The notes: generated from the sequence alone by a model not told the origin. DNA of 64,000 nt from Myxocyprinus asiaticus (GCF_019703515.2 NC_059347.1:18498001-18562000); one strand, 5' to 3'. Shown: positions 1 to 45,526, counted from the first letter of the stretch. Translations and numbers: made by a program.

Positions 1-416
1 GAATTGTGGCCAAACAGTTCAGTCTTCGTTTCATCAGACCAGAGAATCTTGTTTCTCACATTCTGAGAGTCCTTTAGGTGCTTTTTTGCAAATTCCAAGC
101 AGGCTTTCATGTGTCTTGCACTGAGGAGAGGCTTCCGTCTGGCCACTCTGCCATAAAGCCCAGATCGGTGGAGTGTTGCAGTGATGGTTGTCCTTCTGTA
201 AGTTTCTCCCATCTCTACACATGATCTCTGGAGCTCAACCAGAGTGACCATCGGGTTCTTGGTCGCCTCTCTTACCAACTCCCCCGATTGCTCAGTTTTG
301 CCAGGTGGCCAGCTCTAGGAAGAGTCCTGCTTTTGTTTTTTTTTGTAGCCTTCCCCAGATCTGTGCCTTGACACAATCCTGTCTCTGAGCTCTGCAAGCA
401 GTTCCTTTGACCTCAT
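1..416 (-). pseudogene. Tc1-like transposase, N-terminal part, broken
   Basis: Read on the minus strand, a start at 416 begins MRSKELLAELRDRIVSRHRS, a typical N-terminal helix-turn-helix of fish Tc1 transposases. Shortly after, at about 320-345, a poly-A-like tract replaces part of the second DNA-binding helix, so sequence is missing. Further on, in shifted frames, come the conserved core blocks (GLYGRVARRKPLL-like; KILWSDET-like at 12-60) with the first catalytic Asp of the DDE triad. The later catalytic residues lie beyond the left edge. The deletion and frame changes make it a relic. Confidence 0.75.
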
Positions 417-782
417 GGCTTGGTTTTTGCTCTGATATGCATTTTCAGCTGTGAGACCTTATATAGACAGGTGTGTGCCTGTCCAAATCATGTCCAATCA
501 ATTGAATTTGCCACCAGTGGACTCTAATCAAAGTGTAGAAACATCTCAAAGATGATCCAGAGAAATGGGATGCACCTGAGCTAAATTTCAAGTGTCATAG
601 CAAAGGGTCTGAATACTTATGTCAATGTGATATTTAAGATTTTTCTTTTTAATACATTTGCAAAGTTATCAAAAATCTGTTTTTGCCTTGTCATTATGGG
701 GTTTTTAACATTTTAGCATAAGGCTGCAACATAACAAAATGTGAAAAAAATGAAGGGGTCTGAATACTTTATGAATGCACTG
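1..782 (-). mobile_element. Tc1/mariner element, truncated by window edge
   Basis: One end of a Tc1-like transposon. The terminus at 751-782 ends in ...GCACTG and is followed by a TA target dinucleotide at 783-784. A second, shorter version of the terminal motif (GGTCTGAATACTTATGTCAA) lies at 606-625, giving the inner/outer direct-repeat arrangement of IR/DR-type fish Tc1 elements. A degenerate transposase frame runs leftward off the window. The other terminus is outside the window. Confidence 0.85.
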
Positions 783-784
783 TA

Positions 785-1304
785 TTTTCAGTTTTAAAAT
801 CTACCAAATCCATATACTCCCCACCCCCACTAGTGTGGACATGTTTGATCATCCCGCCAGACACATTTTGTTGGATTTTGTTTGAATAATTATGAATAAT
901 AAAGAATAATTTAATCGCATCCAAACAAATTGTAACAAAATGTCACATTTCCCGATGTATCGCATCATTTAGTAAAACATTGTAATCAAATCAAATTATT
1001 GTCAGAGCAAATATTTACACCTCTAGTGACCAGGTATTTTATACTACTACAGTAAAAAACAGTGTTTTTAAACCTAATTGAGGGTATTAATTATGCTGTA
1101 ATAAAGTGTCCAAATATAAGACATACTGGACTGAGAGCCAAAAATGAAGAACCTGACCCTCATGAGCAAACACAAAGATTACGCTGCAAAAAAAAAAAAA
1201 AAAAAAAATCACAGAATGATGTTTTCACAGACAGATGATGTTTTTTTATGACCTGTAATTATTCTGTGATGTGTTTTGTGTGTGTGTTAATGGTTATCAT
1301 CATA
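785..1304. other. no gene seen; poly-A tract
   Basis: AT-rich sequence between two transposons. The only structure seen is a 20-nt A run at about 1189-1208. No exon of the neighbouring gene was recognised here. Confidence 0.6.
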
Positions 1305-1805
1305 CAGTGGCCCCAAAAATATTCGGACACTTAAGCAACACTTATGAATTTCATTGCACTAGATGACAAAACATCAAAACAAGTGGCATCTGCTAAAAAC
1401 TATACCATATCTTAATGATACCTTTCTGAGAACTAACATTTAGCAATTACATTTAACCAACTGGTTCCAAGGACATTTTAAGTGGATGCATGAGGTCAGT
1501 TCCCCTCAAGTTTACACAGGTGCCCTAGCAGAGTAACCACAGCTGTAGTTCATCACATTAACTATGGACATGTTCCACTAACATTTGACAGTCACACAGT
1601 GTCCAAATACTTTGTCTTTACTATGAAAATAATATCTACTGCTTTATAATTTAAAATGTAAACTTCTTTGTGCAAATGCTGTGCTTTGAAATGTGTGCCT
1701 GTGCTATATTTCTTTAAAATAAATGTCACTTGGTTTGACTTTCTGTTTTCCAATGCAATGATGTTCTTACACTTTTAGGTGTTCAAATACGGTTTGGGGC
1801 CACTG
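1305..1805. mobile_element. non-autonomous TIR element (CAGTGGCCCC family), complete
   Basis: Starts CAGTGGCCCCAAAAATATTC and ends ...GGTTTGGGGCCACTG, imperfect inverted repeats of each other. It is flanked by TA on both sides (1303-1304 and 1806-1807), as expected for Tc1/mariner-type insertion. It is 501 bp with no transposase. Related copies or relics lie at 27964-28154, 45608-45811, 46462-46860, 61134-62170 and 63822-64000. Confidence 0.8.
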
Positions 1806-1807
1806 TA

Positions 1808-3288
1808 CGTGTTACGACACAAGGGAGCTCATGCTAGGGGATAAAAGGTGTGTATAATGTGTGTATAAATGTAACAAGATAAGAATGACCAGTCAGAACA
1901 GCCATTTGAATCCTTCCAAAAAACCTGCAGCAATTCTAATAGTAATCCTACACTTCCCTGCATGTGGGGAGGTTTGCTACCAGTCAAAGAGACAAAAAGT
2001 ATTTAAACTTAAGGAAATAGATATAGTCTATGACTTAATTATCTGCACATACATTTCCTCATTGCCTATGAATAACACTCTATTACGCATTAGGGTAATG
2101 TATTACATAATGTATATGTCAAGATTTATTGAATGTTATATATATCTTACGCAATAACCCATTGGACAGCCTTTCATATGTTTTGCTATGGTGGTCTGGG
2201 CCTTTGTCTTTGTTTGTGTCATAATGATGCATGTCAGAATTTGTTTGTGACTTTATGTGTAGTGGGTCATTTTGTGTGCTTTTGTGGAAAGGGAGCACAA
2301 AGCCAAAGTGTGGCATGGTATCTGAGTCGCAGCTGTGTGTGAATAATGAAAGCGTGTGTAAAGTGATCTCATATCACCACTGACAGCCCAGAGACACCAA
2401 ACAAAAGACAAGGTTTCCACTAGTGTAGTGTGTGTGCATATGTCCCTCTGCATGTACTCTGGCAGTGTAACAGCTGCTATTAAGGTAATTGTTTTTCATG
2501 GATCAGGTACTTAACGGGCACAATAGCGCTGCAGCCCCCTGTCAATGTTCCCTCCCATTTTGTCCTGCCTAATGATAGGTAGGTCTGTCTGTTGCTGTGG
2601 TTATTTGAGAAGGTCCATTACTCTTTCTCTTCGTATTGTTACTATCATTACTCAGTCTTGGTCTCTATCCCTGTAGTCAATGTAACAGTCGGGTTCTAGA
2701 AGTAAAAAATCCTATTCTTTATTTCCATAGAGAAATTGATTTCTAGCGATAATGTATAAACCTTTCAAGACGGACCTAACATGAGCTCAGGGATCAAGTA
2801 GTGGTCTATGTTTCTGTAGAAGCTCGTGAATTTAACTTTCTTTTTAATAGATGTGTTTAATAGCCAAATTCCTGGTGAAAACTACACTACCCAAAATCTC
2901 AAAGAGAGAACCACCAATCAGATAAGTCAACGTGTGTGTGAATTTCTGGACACAGAAATTGCAACAGTAGAGCTTAGCAGCGATCGGCCACTCCACTTAT
3001 GCACTGCAAATGATGTAATCGAGTCGAGTCAAGATTTTTCAATAAACTTAAAATATTTAGTTTTTATACTTACATTTAATAAATGATTATAATGCAATAG
3101 TTTTATATTAGACTGTCACTTTTGATTTGATTGCGTAATTCACAATGCATTTTGGGATGAGTAGTTCATTTCCTCTTGCACCTTTGCCTTTTTTTCTTTT
3201 TTTTTTTTACAATTTGTATTTTTGTTTTTTGAATCAAATCAAAGATTGTAGTGCAATTCTTCTTGGAGATAGTTGGTTTGGTTTATTG
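1808..3288. other. no gene recognised
   Basis: About 1.5 kb of AT-rich sequence. Short open frames on both strands have no recognisable similarity. I searched it by eye for the missing fourth coding exon of the TLCD3-family gene and did not find it. Confidence 0.5.
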
Positions 3289-3296
3289 CTTAAAAC

Positions 3297-3673
3297 AAAT
3301 TTTTTGTATTATTTTTATTTTCTCCCCTTTTCTCCTCAATTTGGAATGCCCAATTCCCAAAGCGCTCTAAGTCCTTGTGGTGGTGTAGTGACTCGCCTCA
3401 ATCCAGGTGGCAGAGGACGAATCTCAGTTGCCTCCGTTTCTGAGACCGTCAATCTGCGCATCTTATCATGTGGCTTGTTGAGTGCGTTACCGCGGAGACC
3501 TAACGCGTGTGGAGGCTCACGCTATTCTCCGCTGCATCCAAGCACAACTCACCACGTGCCCCACCGAGAGCGAGAACCACATTATAATTAGCACTCAGCA
3601 CGCCCTGGATTCGAACTTGTGACTCCAGGTGTGGTAGTCAGCGTCTTTACTTGCTGAGCTACCCAGGCCCCCC
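3297..3673 (-). mobile_element. tRNA-derived SINE, copy 1
   Basis: On the minus strand it begins with a tRNA-like head (GGGCCTGGGTAGCTCAGCAA, box A-like) with a box B match GTTCGAATCC (complement at 3607-3616). A body of about 300 bp follows, ending in ...TTGAGGAGAAAAGGGG and an A/T-rich tail. An 8-bp target-site duplication, CTTAAAAC, is present at 3289-3296 and 3674-3681. Same family as 26907-27350 and 54126-54550. It sits downstream of exon 3 of the TLCD3 gene. Confidence 0.85.
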
Positions 3674-3837
3674 CTTAAAACTCATTATTGAATAATTTTT
3701 TTAAATTCCTACGGAGAAAATTAATGTGCATAATACTTCCAGAACCACGGCCACAGAAAAAGTGGGGGTAAATGTTGCACTCTATTTCTGTGCTTCTCTA
3801 ACTCTATTTTCTCTCTATTTCTCTCTCTTTCTCTCAC

Positions 3838-38341
<34,504 letters not shown>

Positions 38342-38790
38342 CTTTGCCGTGCACTTGTCCCGCTATAAAACCTGATCCAGTGTTGGGTCGAAGTGGTACC
38401 ACTGAGTGAGTTGGCCCGGTCAGGGCAGCATTAGAGCAGCGGTTACCCTGCCTCCTCAGCAGCGCTCCCCGAATAACGGTGGAGGTATCCGGTGATTGAT
38501 TGCTCTTCACTCCTGCTTCAAAGCCGCCGGCCACAAGCGAGTATTCTGTTACATGGTACGGTTTCTAGACGGACGTCAAGCGCATGCCTTGTTTACTGCT
38601 TTAGATATTATAATGTGGGTTCTCGTGCATAAAGTCCGCAAGAACGATTCAAACAGTTCACTGAAAGCACCGTGTATCCGCTGCTCGGCGAGCGTTGTTC
38701 AGTCCTGCGCGGTTTAGAGTTTGAGAACACGCTGCTGCTGCACTGAGCAACTCCGCCACTCACTCGATCCGCACAACAGCGCCATCTAGG
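38342..38790 (-). promoter_or_regulatory. probable 5' UTR/promoter region of the TLCD3-family gene
   Basis: Sequence upstream of the exon 1 ATG is clearly richer in G+C and CpG than its surroundings and largely repeat-free, in line with a CpG-type vertebrate promoter. No TATA box at a convincing position. Start site not determined. Confidence 0.45.
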
Positions 38791-39977
38791 CACTATGCGC
38801 TAGTCTAACAGTATTTATCTTATTTTTGCATTTTTCAGCAGATTTGTTCATTATTTATTTAAAAATCTATGTTTATAGTTTTTATAAATATATATAAAAA
38901 TTCATAATATCACAATTTTTCTTTGCTTTTCAGTTGCTTTTGCTTGCTTATGCTATTTTGAGAGCAAAATATATCTTCCTGAAAGTTTATTTCTATTGTC
39001 ATTGTTTATTGGATTCTATTTTATATTGTATATTGCCATTTTCTTAATTTATATTAATGACACTTTATTTATTTATCTTATTTTGCCTGTTTATTATTTT
39101 TTTCCCTGTTTTTGTTTGTGTATTTATGCTTTTACAATATTGTATGCACAACAATCCTGTACTTCAAAATTATATATATATCTGACACAGTCACTTTGTT
39201 GACAGTGTAGATGTCATGTTTAAAATCTTGGATTAATTAGCTTTCAGCTTTCATGAAGCTTATGGGTACTGTATATGTGCATGAATGTTGTATCTTTATA
39301 TACAAGAGAATGGAATAAGAGACGCGTGTATAATGGATTTAAGAAGACTGAACAGAACTGTATGTTTATCTGTGGTACACGAGTTTACAACATGCTAAAT
39401 CATATACAGGAGAGCCTTTGTTCCCAAACAGTTAGGCCTAGTTAGCCACAATCCTAATCCATCTATCCCACCAACCCCCACTTCTTAGCTGTTCATTCAT
39501 GCTGATCAAGGGAGGGAGAGAGTGGAGGGAGTTTACCAAACTGATCTGGGATCAGTGTGACTTTGGCCCTCTGGTCTCCAGGATATAGTTCCCTCTCTCT
39601 GGGACCAATTACACACACTCTTTGTTGCACCTTTCCACGTCACTGTTCCTCAGTTTTCCTAACCCAGCAACCATTATAAACTGAACCAGTCCTCTTAAAC
39701 CCAATCTCATAAAGTAACTTAATTATCTGGGCACAACAATATCTCCACAGGCTTGAAGCCATTGTAAGTAAATTCTAAACCCATAACAGAACATTCTCAC
39801 CTCCAGTATACTGACACACTGTCATCTCCAAATAGGTCAAGACTTGAAGTTTTATCTCACTTTCTGGTTTTTGGTTTATGTTTATTAGGTAAGTGAGGAT
39901 GGACCGTAGGTGGTGTTTAAATCAATTTATTCAATCAAATAACAATATTACCACTATGTGATCGTATGAATCAATAC
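38791..39977. other. intergenic, nothing recognised
   Basis: AT-rich sequence between the TLCD3 promoter and a hAT. A short unique-looking block at 39400-39700 has no open frame of note. Confidence 0.5.
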
Positions 39978-39985
39978 CTCTAAAA

Positions 39986-41107
39986 CAGAGGTGCCCAAAC
40001 TTTTTCTACGAAGGGCCAAAAAAATCAAACTTGACTGAGAAAACATTGCATTATAACAAACTCAGGGCCTGAAATTATTTTATGAAAATGATTGTTTTAC
40101 AATTTAAAACCTAAAAAAACTTCTGTTTTTGAAATGTTTTGAAATTGTTTTTTTATGACATGCTACACTGATCAGCCACAACATTAAAACCACCTGCCTA
40201 ATATTGTGAAGGTCCCCCTCGTGCTGCCAAAACAGCTCCAACCCGCATCTCAGAATAGCATTCGGAGATGATATTCTTCTCACCACAATTGTACAGAGCG
40301 GTTATCTGAGTTACCGCAGACTTTTTCAGTTTGAAACAGTCTGGCACTCTGTTGACCTCTCTCATCAACAAGGCATTTCCATCCACAGAACTGCTGCTCA
40401 CTGGATGTTTTTTGTTTTTGGCACCATTCGGAGTGAATTCTAGAGACTGTTGTGTGTGAAAATCCCAGGAGATCAGCAGTTACAGGAATACTCAAACTAG
40501 CCCATCTGGCACCAACAATCATCCATGCTATTATCTAATCAGCCAATCGTGTGGCAGCAGTGCAGTGCATAAAATCATGCATATACGGGTCAGGAGCTTC
40601 AGTTAATGTTCACATCAACCATCAGAATGGGGAAAAAAATGTGATCTCAGTGATTTCGACCATGGCATGATTGTTGGTGCTAGATTGGCTGGTTTGAGTA
40701 TGAGAAAGAGAGGGAGAGATAGAGCAGATTTACTCGCACAGCTTCTGGAATTACAGTTTGATACAAAAACAAGTTTATTGATTTGATTTGTTCATCTGTA
40801 TCTATTGGTTTACTAATTCGCAGCTGCACTGTAAAGTTCATAAAAGAATGAGGGAATTTCCCACTTTATGAAAGTTGAAATTACGGGAATTAGGCCTATT
40901 AGCCGAATTTCAGGCTCTGCAAACTGTATTATCTTAAAATATTAAAGTTGCCCTGGTTCCCCTCCTTTATGATTTCATTATGCAAAAAACATTACTCTGC
41001 AATCTGCTAAATTAATGCAATGAAAAGCTGCATCAATAGCAAATGTATTCATTTTTTTTCCACTCTTGTCATGTACGTCAAGGTGGGCCAAAGTTTGGGC
41101 ATTTCAG
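39986..41107. mobile_element. hAT-type element
   Basis: The left end CAGAGGTGCCCAAACTTTTT and the complement of the right end, CTGAAATGCCCAAACTTTGG, form TIRs. Flanking 8-mers CTCTAAAA (39978-39985) and GTCTATAC (41108-41115) match at 5 of 8 positions. It hosts a Tc1 relic (40166-40706). Confidence 0.6.
40166..40706. mobile_element. fold-back Tc1-like relic
   Basis: Starts CACTGATCAGCCACAACATT after a TA, a common fish Tc1 terminus. On the minus strand 40528-40201 encodes a transposase N-terminal part (MIVGARWASLSIPVTADLLG, then FSHTTVSRIHSEW). On the plus strand 40628-40701 repeats the same first codons (ATGGGGAAAAAAATGTGATC, then ATGATTGTTGGTGCTAGATT). The two are inverted around a spacer of about 130 bp. 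No catalytic core. Confidence 0.7.
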
Positions 41108-41350
41108 GTCTATACTATATTGTGTGTGATTTGTTAGTAATTAGTGTAATAATAACCTGCTAATATCTACACACTGATAAGTTACAATCAATAAAACCAT
41201 AGAGACGGAGGCTTTTTATAACATCACCCTCATAAAGTTGCTATGGTCATCTGTGAGGTGCGTCAGTCTGACTTCAGTATAACTTAAGGTGATCCACCTT
41301 GTGACAGGCCTATATGGGATATCCGGCAATAAAAAAACAAAGAATAAGTA

Positions 41351-41357
41351 TATAAAA
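41351..41357 (+). promoter_or_regulatory. TATA box of the small mucin-like gene
   Basis: TATAAAA in GTATATAAAAGTATAAATC. About 30 bp downstream lies the inferred start of a short non-coding exon that ends in a good splice donor at 41425, supporting its use. Confidence 0.6.
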
Positions 41358-41380
41358 GTATAAATCAGGCAGCTGAGTGG

Positions 41381-41425
41381 AGAGAGAACAGTCAAAGTGC
41401 CAAGATATCCAGCCATTCTGAACAG
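41381..41425 (+). other. non-coding exon 1 of the mucin-like gene
   Basis: Inferred from the TATA spacing and the donor AACAG/GTCAGT at 41425/41426. It contains no ATG. The exact start site is not visible. Confidence 0.5.
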
Positions 41426-42151
41426 GTCAGTAATGCAATTTTGAGTCAAACATTTTACATTTGTAATGTATGTGCATTTACCTATGTTTTGTAAGTTTAG
41501 TTTTTCTCTATAGTTTTAAAATCTTTATACACACTACTGGTCAAAAGTTTAGGGTCACTTACTCATTCTTTATTATTATTATTTTTCACATTTTAGAATA
41601 ATAGTAAATTCACCAAAACTTTGGAATAACATAAATGGAACTATGGGAATTGTGTTGCATCTAAAAAAAATCCCAAATAAATCAAAACTGTGTTATATTT
41701 TAGCATCTTCAAAGTAGTCACCCTTTGCCTAGAATTTGCAGAAATATACTCTTGACATTTTCTCAACCAACTTCTTGAGGTATCACCCTGGGATGCTTTT
41801 TAAACAGTATTGAAGGAGTTCCCATCTATGTTGGGCACTTATTGGCTGCTTTTCTTTATTATTCGGTCCAAGTCATCAATTTAAAAAACCTTTTTTTTAA
41901 ATAAAATTTTAGTTTTGTAATTAAATAAATGAATATGGTGGCACAATTATATTTTTGTCTACAAAACTAATTTCAAACATTTAAGCATACACCTTCAGAT
42001 CAAAAGGTTTTAAAGATCATAAGAAACATTTCAGTCAAGTGACCCCAAACCTTTGAACGGCAGTGTACATATTAATATTTTTAATCTAACACATACATAC
42101 ACACACACACATACAGTTTATACTGTGTAACATACTGTATATATGTGTGTG

Positions 42152-42218
<67 letters not shown>

Positions 42219-44764
42219 GTGCATCTCAATAAATTAGAATGTCGTGGAAAAGTACATTTATTTCAGTAATTCAACTCAAACTGTGAAACTCGTGTATTAA
42301 ATAAATTCAATGCACACAGACTGAAGTAGTTTAAGTCTTTGGTTCTTTTAATTGTGATGATTTTGGCTCACATTTAACAAAAACCCACCAATTCACTATC
42401 TCAAAAAATTAGAATACATCATAAGACCAATAAAAAAAACATTTTTAGTGAATTGTTGGCCTTCTGGAAAGTATGTTCATTTACTGTATATGTACTCAAT
42501 ACTTGGTAGGGGCTCCTTTTGCTTTAATTACTGCCTCAATTCGGCGTGGCATGGAGGTGATCAGTTTGTGGCACTGCTGAGGTGGTATGGAAGCCCAGGT
42601 TTCTTTGACAGTGGCCTTCAGCTCATCTGCATTTTTTGGTCTCTTGTTTCTCATTTTCCTCTTGACAATACCCCATAGATTCTCTATGGGGTTCAGGTCT
42701 GGTGAGTTTGCTGGCCAGTCAAGCACACCAACACCATGGTCATTTAACCAACTTTTGGTGCTTTTGGCAGTGTGGGCAGGTGCCAAATCCTGCTGGAAAA
42801 TGAAATCAGCATCTTTAAAAAGCTGGTCAGCAGAAGGAAGCATGAAGTGCTCCAAAATTTCTTGGTAAAGGGTGCAGTGACTTTGGTTTTCAAAAAACAC
42901 AATGGACCAACACCAGCAGATGACACTGCACCCCAAATCATCACAGACTGTGGAAACCTAACACTGGACTTCAAGCAACTTGGGCTATGAGCTTCTCCAC
43001 CCTTCCTCCAGACTCTAGGACCTTGGTTTCTAAATGAAATACAAAACTTGCTCTCATCTGAAAAGAGGACTTTAGACCACTGGGCAACAGTCCAGTTCTT
43101 CTTCTCCTTAGCCCAGGTAAGACGCCAGGAGTGGCATAACAAGAGGAATACGACAACTGTAGCCAAATTCCTTGACACGTCTGTGTGTGGTGGCTCTTGA
43201 TGCCTTGACCCCAGCCTCAGTCCATTCCTTGTGAAGTTCACCCAAATTCTTGAATCGATTTTGCTTGACAATCCTCATAAGGCTGCGGTTCTCTCGGTTG
43301 GTTGTGCATCTTTTTCTTCCACACTTTTTCCTTCCACTCAACTTTCTGTTAACATGCTTGGATACAGCACTCTGTGAACAGCCAGCTTCTTTGGCAATGA
43401 ATGTTTGTGGCTTACCCTCCTTGTGAAGGGTGTCAATGATTGTCTTCTGGACAACTGCCAGATCAGCAGTCTTCCCCATGATTGTGTAGCCTAGTGAACC
43501 AAACTGAGAGACCATTTTGAAGGCTCAGGAAACCTTTGCAGGTGTTTTGAGTTGATTAGCTGATTGGCATGTCACCATATTCTAATTTTTTGAGATAGTG
43601 AATTGGTGGGTTTTTGTTAAATGTGAGGCAAAATCATCACAATTAAAAGAACCAAAGACTTAAACTACTTCAGTCTGTGTGCATTGAATTTATTTAATAC
43701 ACGAGTTTCACAATTTGAGTTGAATTACTGAAATAAATGAACTTTTCCACGACATTCTAATTTATTGAGATGCACCTGTATATATATATGTTGTATATAT
43801 ACACACATATAGTATTCATTCTATTTAAAATGTAAAATTAGACATTTTTATATTATAAAATGTATTTTATAATGTTTTTAATAAGTTTTAAGCTATTTAT
43901 TATATGTGTAATCTCCCAGGGCTCTCTGTGTGTTGATGTCTGTCCTTTAATTTCAGAGCAATGCTTGGAAACATCCTAACCTTCCTAATCCTGATGTATT
44001 CAGGTATGGTTTGTCATCTTGGCATTGGTGTTAAGCAGGGTAAAAAATTAAACGGGGCTCGGGGGGGAAATGCCACCCAGAATGACGACAATGCCCAAGA
44101 ATGCTTTTTTTTTTAATCTTTAATCTAACACTGGATATATTTCATACTATGTATTGGTTCAGTTGACGCATTTGACATAAATGGATGACATGCTGTGTTG
44201 TAGATTGAAAAAAAGCCCTCAAAAATGTAATCTATTACATTTATCTTTTCCAAGGGGCAAATATCACAGCTTATTTCTTACACAGGTGTTAGGTGTTTAT
44301 TCATGAAGTCATCTCAGTACAAGAGCAAATCATTTAGAGAGACATTTAATGAATAGCACAGTCAGCTGTTAGAATGAACTTTATCTATGAAGAAAAACTG
44401 ATGAGTCTAACAACTCTTGATTGTTTCATGCATTTCTCAGTGTTTTTTTTTTCCGATGCAACTACTTCTATGGACCCCCATAGCACTATCAACATGGATT
44501 CAAGCCCTACTATCATGGACTCCACTGACACTACTGCAATGTTGTCTGTGGGCACTGAGTCTGACACAGACACAACCATTATATCCACTTCCTCAACATT
44601 CACAGAGCTGTTCACTACACAGATTCAGCCCAATAGCTCCGTCAGTGATAAGCAAGAACAGCAAGGTCTAACATCAGGCCAGATTGCAGGTGTAGCCGTG
44701 GGATCCTTTGCTGGAGTAGCAGCTCTAGGTACGTAATTGAATCTAACATGTTCTATATACGCAC

Positions 44765-44813
<49 letters not shown>

Positions 44814-45047
44814 GGTGCGGCTATCCTTATGAGGACTCTCTATAAACATAATGATTTTTATACTGTATGAACTATAGATTCTATCCCCTAACCCTAACCC
44901 TACCCCTAAACCTAACCCTCACAAAAAACTTTCTGCATTTTTACATTTTCAAAAAACAATGTTTAGTAATGTCCTCATAAACCACACTAACAGCATAATA
45001 CCCTTGTAATTACAAGTTTGTACATTTTTTTCCTCCTAAACCACCTA

Positions 45048-45107
<60 letters not shown>

Positions 45108-45526
45108 CCCTACTGTGTGTGAACTGAACCCTAGTCATATTAGTTACATAAGTTAATATTGCACATGTTCCACATGTTCATTTGATTATATTTGATGAAT
45201 GCCCATAGAAATATCCTAGTGATTCATTATCTTATTTAAATTTTTATTATTTATATGACCATATTATATTATATGACAGAGTATTTTCTAAAACCAAATT
45301 ATCCCCAGCAGGTGGCAAGCTGAAAAGCCAGATGCTATCCAAACAATAATAAATGTGTTATCAAACTATATTGCAGTCAATCTTTGAATTATAAAAATTT
45401 GAATTGTAAATGTACTCAAATGATACCTTCTCACTTTTTTTAGGTGGAGGAATATACGCTGGTCTGAAGTACACTGGCAAACTGGGTGGCTAGCTTGACT
45501 GTATTTTTTTTTTAAGCCTGATTAAA
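41381..45526 (+). CDS. small mucin-like single-pass membrane protein gene (unrecognised family)
   Basis: Four exons: a non-coding exon (about 41381-41425), then coding 43961-44003, 44441-44728 and 45444-45493, with ATTAAA at 45521. Coding sequence is 381 nt, 126 residues plus stop, and every junction is phase 1. The product starts MLGNILTFLILMYSVFFFSD, a signal peptide probably cleaved near SDA/TTS. A Ser/Thr/Asp-rich stretch (about residues 22-85) follows, with one N-glycosylation sequon (NSS) and many potential O-glycosylation sites. Next is a Gly/Ala-rich membrane helix (GQIAGVAVGSFAGVAALGGG, then IYAG) with GxxxG-type packing motifs, and a short basic tail (LKYTGKLGG). A cell-surface or secretory-pathway role is inferred from this layout; no function is known to me. 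Intron 1 contains a MITE and a complete Tc1. Confidence 0.75.
41530..42065. mobile_element. TA-flanked MITE (GTTTGGGGTCAC type)
   Basis: The left end CACACTACTGGTCAAAAGTT and the complement of the right end, CACTGCCGTTCAAAGGTTTG, are TIRs of a well-known fish Tc1/mariner-type family. TA lies on both sides (41528-41529, 42066-42067). No coding capacity. In intron 1 of the mucin-like gene. Confidence 0.75.
42122..42215. repeat. (TG/TA)n microsatellite interrupted by Tc1
   Basis: TA-rich tract. The Tc1 element at 42216 inserted in it, and a short TA tract resumes at 43779. Confidence 0.9.
42216..43778 (-). mobile_element. complete Tc1/mariner element with 201-bp TIRs
   Basis: Starts CAGGTGCATCTCAATAAATT. 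The terminal inverted repeats 42216-42416 and 43578-43778 differ at only a handful of positions. TA flanks both ends (42214-42215, 43779-43780). Length is 1563 bp, usual for full-length Tc1. The transposase gene is on the minus strand but frameshifted, so mobility would need a protein supplied in trans. Confidence 0.95.
42496..43479 (-). pseudogene. Tc1 transposase (DD34E type), two frameshifts
   Basis: The ATG at 43479 begins MGKTADLAVVQKTIIDTLHK. The N-terminal DNA-binding region and RVKEFGYSCRIPLV are in the first frame. The frame shifts near 43120-43140, giving LTWAKEKKNWTVAQW and LFSDESKFC (first Asp). It shifts again near 42870, giving FIFQQDLAPAHTAK (second Asp) and NSPDLNPIENLWG (Glu), then the end ...KGAPTKY. 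All three catalytic residues are present, so damage is limited to the two indels. Confidence 0.9.
43957..44003 (+). CDS. mucin-like gene, exon 2 (start codon, signal peptide)
   Basis: Acceptor CCTTTAATTTCAG, four untranslated bases, then ATG at 43961 and MLGNILTFLILMYS. Donor GTATGG. Ends in phase 1. Confidence 0.75.
44441..44728 (+). CDS. mucin-like gene, exon 3 (Ser/Thr-rich ectodomain)
   Basis: Acceptor TGCATTTCTCAG. The in-phase continuation is VFFFSDATTSMDPHS and onward through repeated Ser/Thr/Asp blocks to SGQIAGVAVGSFAGVAAL. Donor GTACGT. A T10 run near the 5' edge encodes FFF plus part of Ser. Confidence 0.78.
44763..45105. repeat. CA repeats with telomere-like tract
   Basis: Two (CA)n tracts (44769-44810 and 45065-45104) bracket a block with CCCTAACCCTAACCCTACCC at about 44885-44904. 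This block is a common interspersed sequence in fish. It lies in intron 3 of the mucin-like gene. Confidence 0.8.
45444..45493 (+). CDS. mucin-like gene, exon 4 (end of membrane segment, tail, stop)
   Basis: Acceptor CTCACTTTTTTTAG; the codons GGGIYAGLKYTGKLGG and TAG complete the membrane helix begun in exon 3. The frame and the hydrophobic continuity across the junction support the splice. Confidence 0.78.
45521..45526 (+). promoter_or_regulatory. polyadenylation signal ATTAAA
   Basis: 28 nt after the stop codon, followed by a GT/T-rich stretch. It would give a very short 3' UTR for the mucin-like gene. Confidence 0.55.

Noticed and set aside
3607..3673. tRNA gene on the minus strand (box A and box B matches)
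   Set aside because: It is the head of a SINE, with SINE body, tail and target duplication. The same applies to 27284-27350 and 54128-54195.
3721..3837. Continuation of the exon 3 frame (RERERNREKIELEK...)
   Set aside because: A consensus donor GTGAGA follows the conserved ...PVTL. The charged GA-repeat translation is typical of intron sequence.
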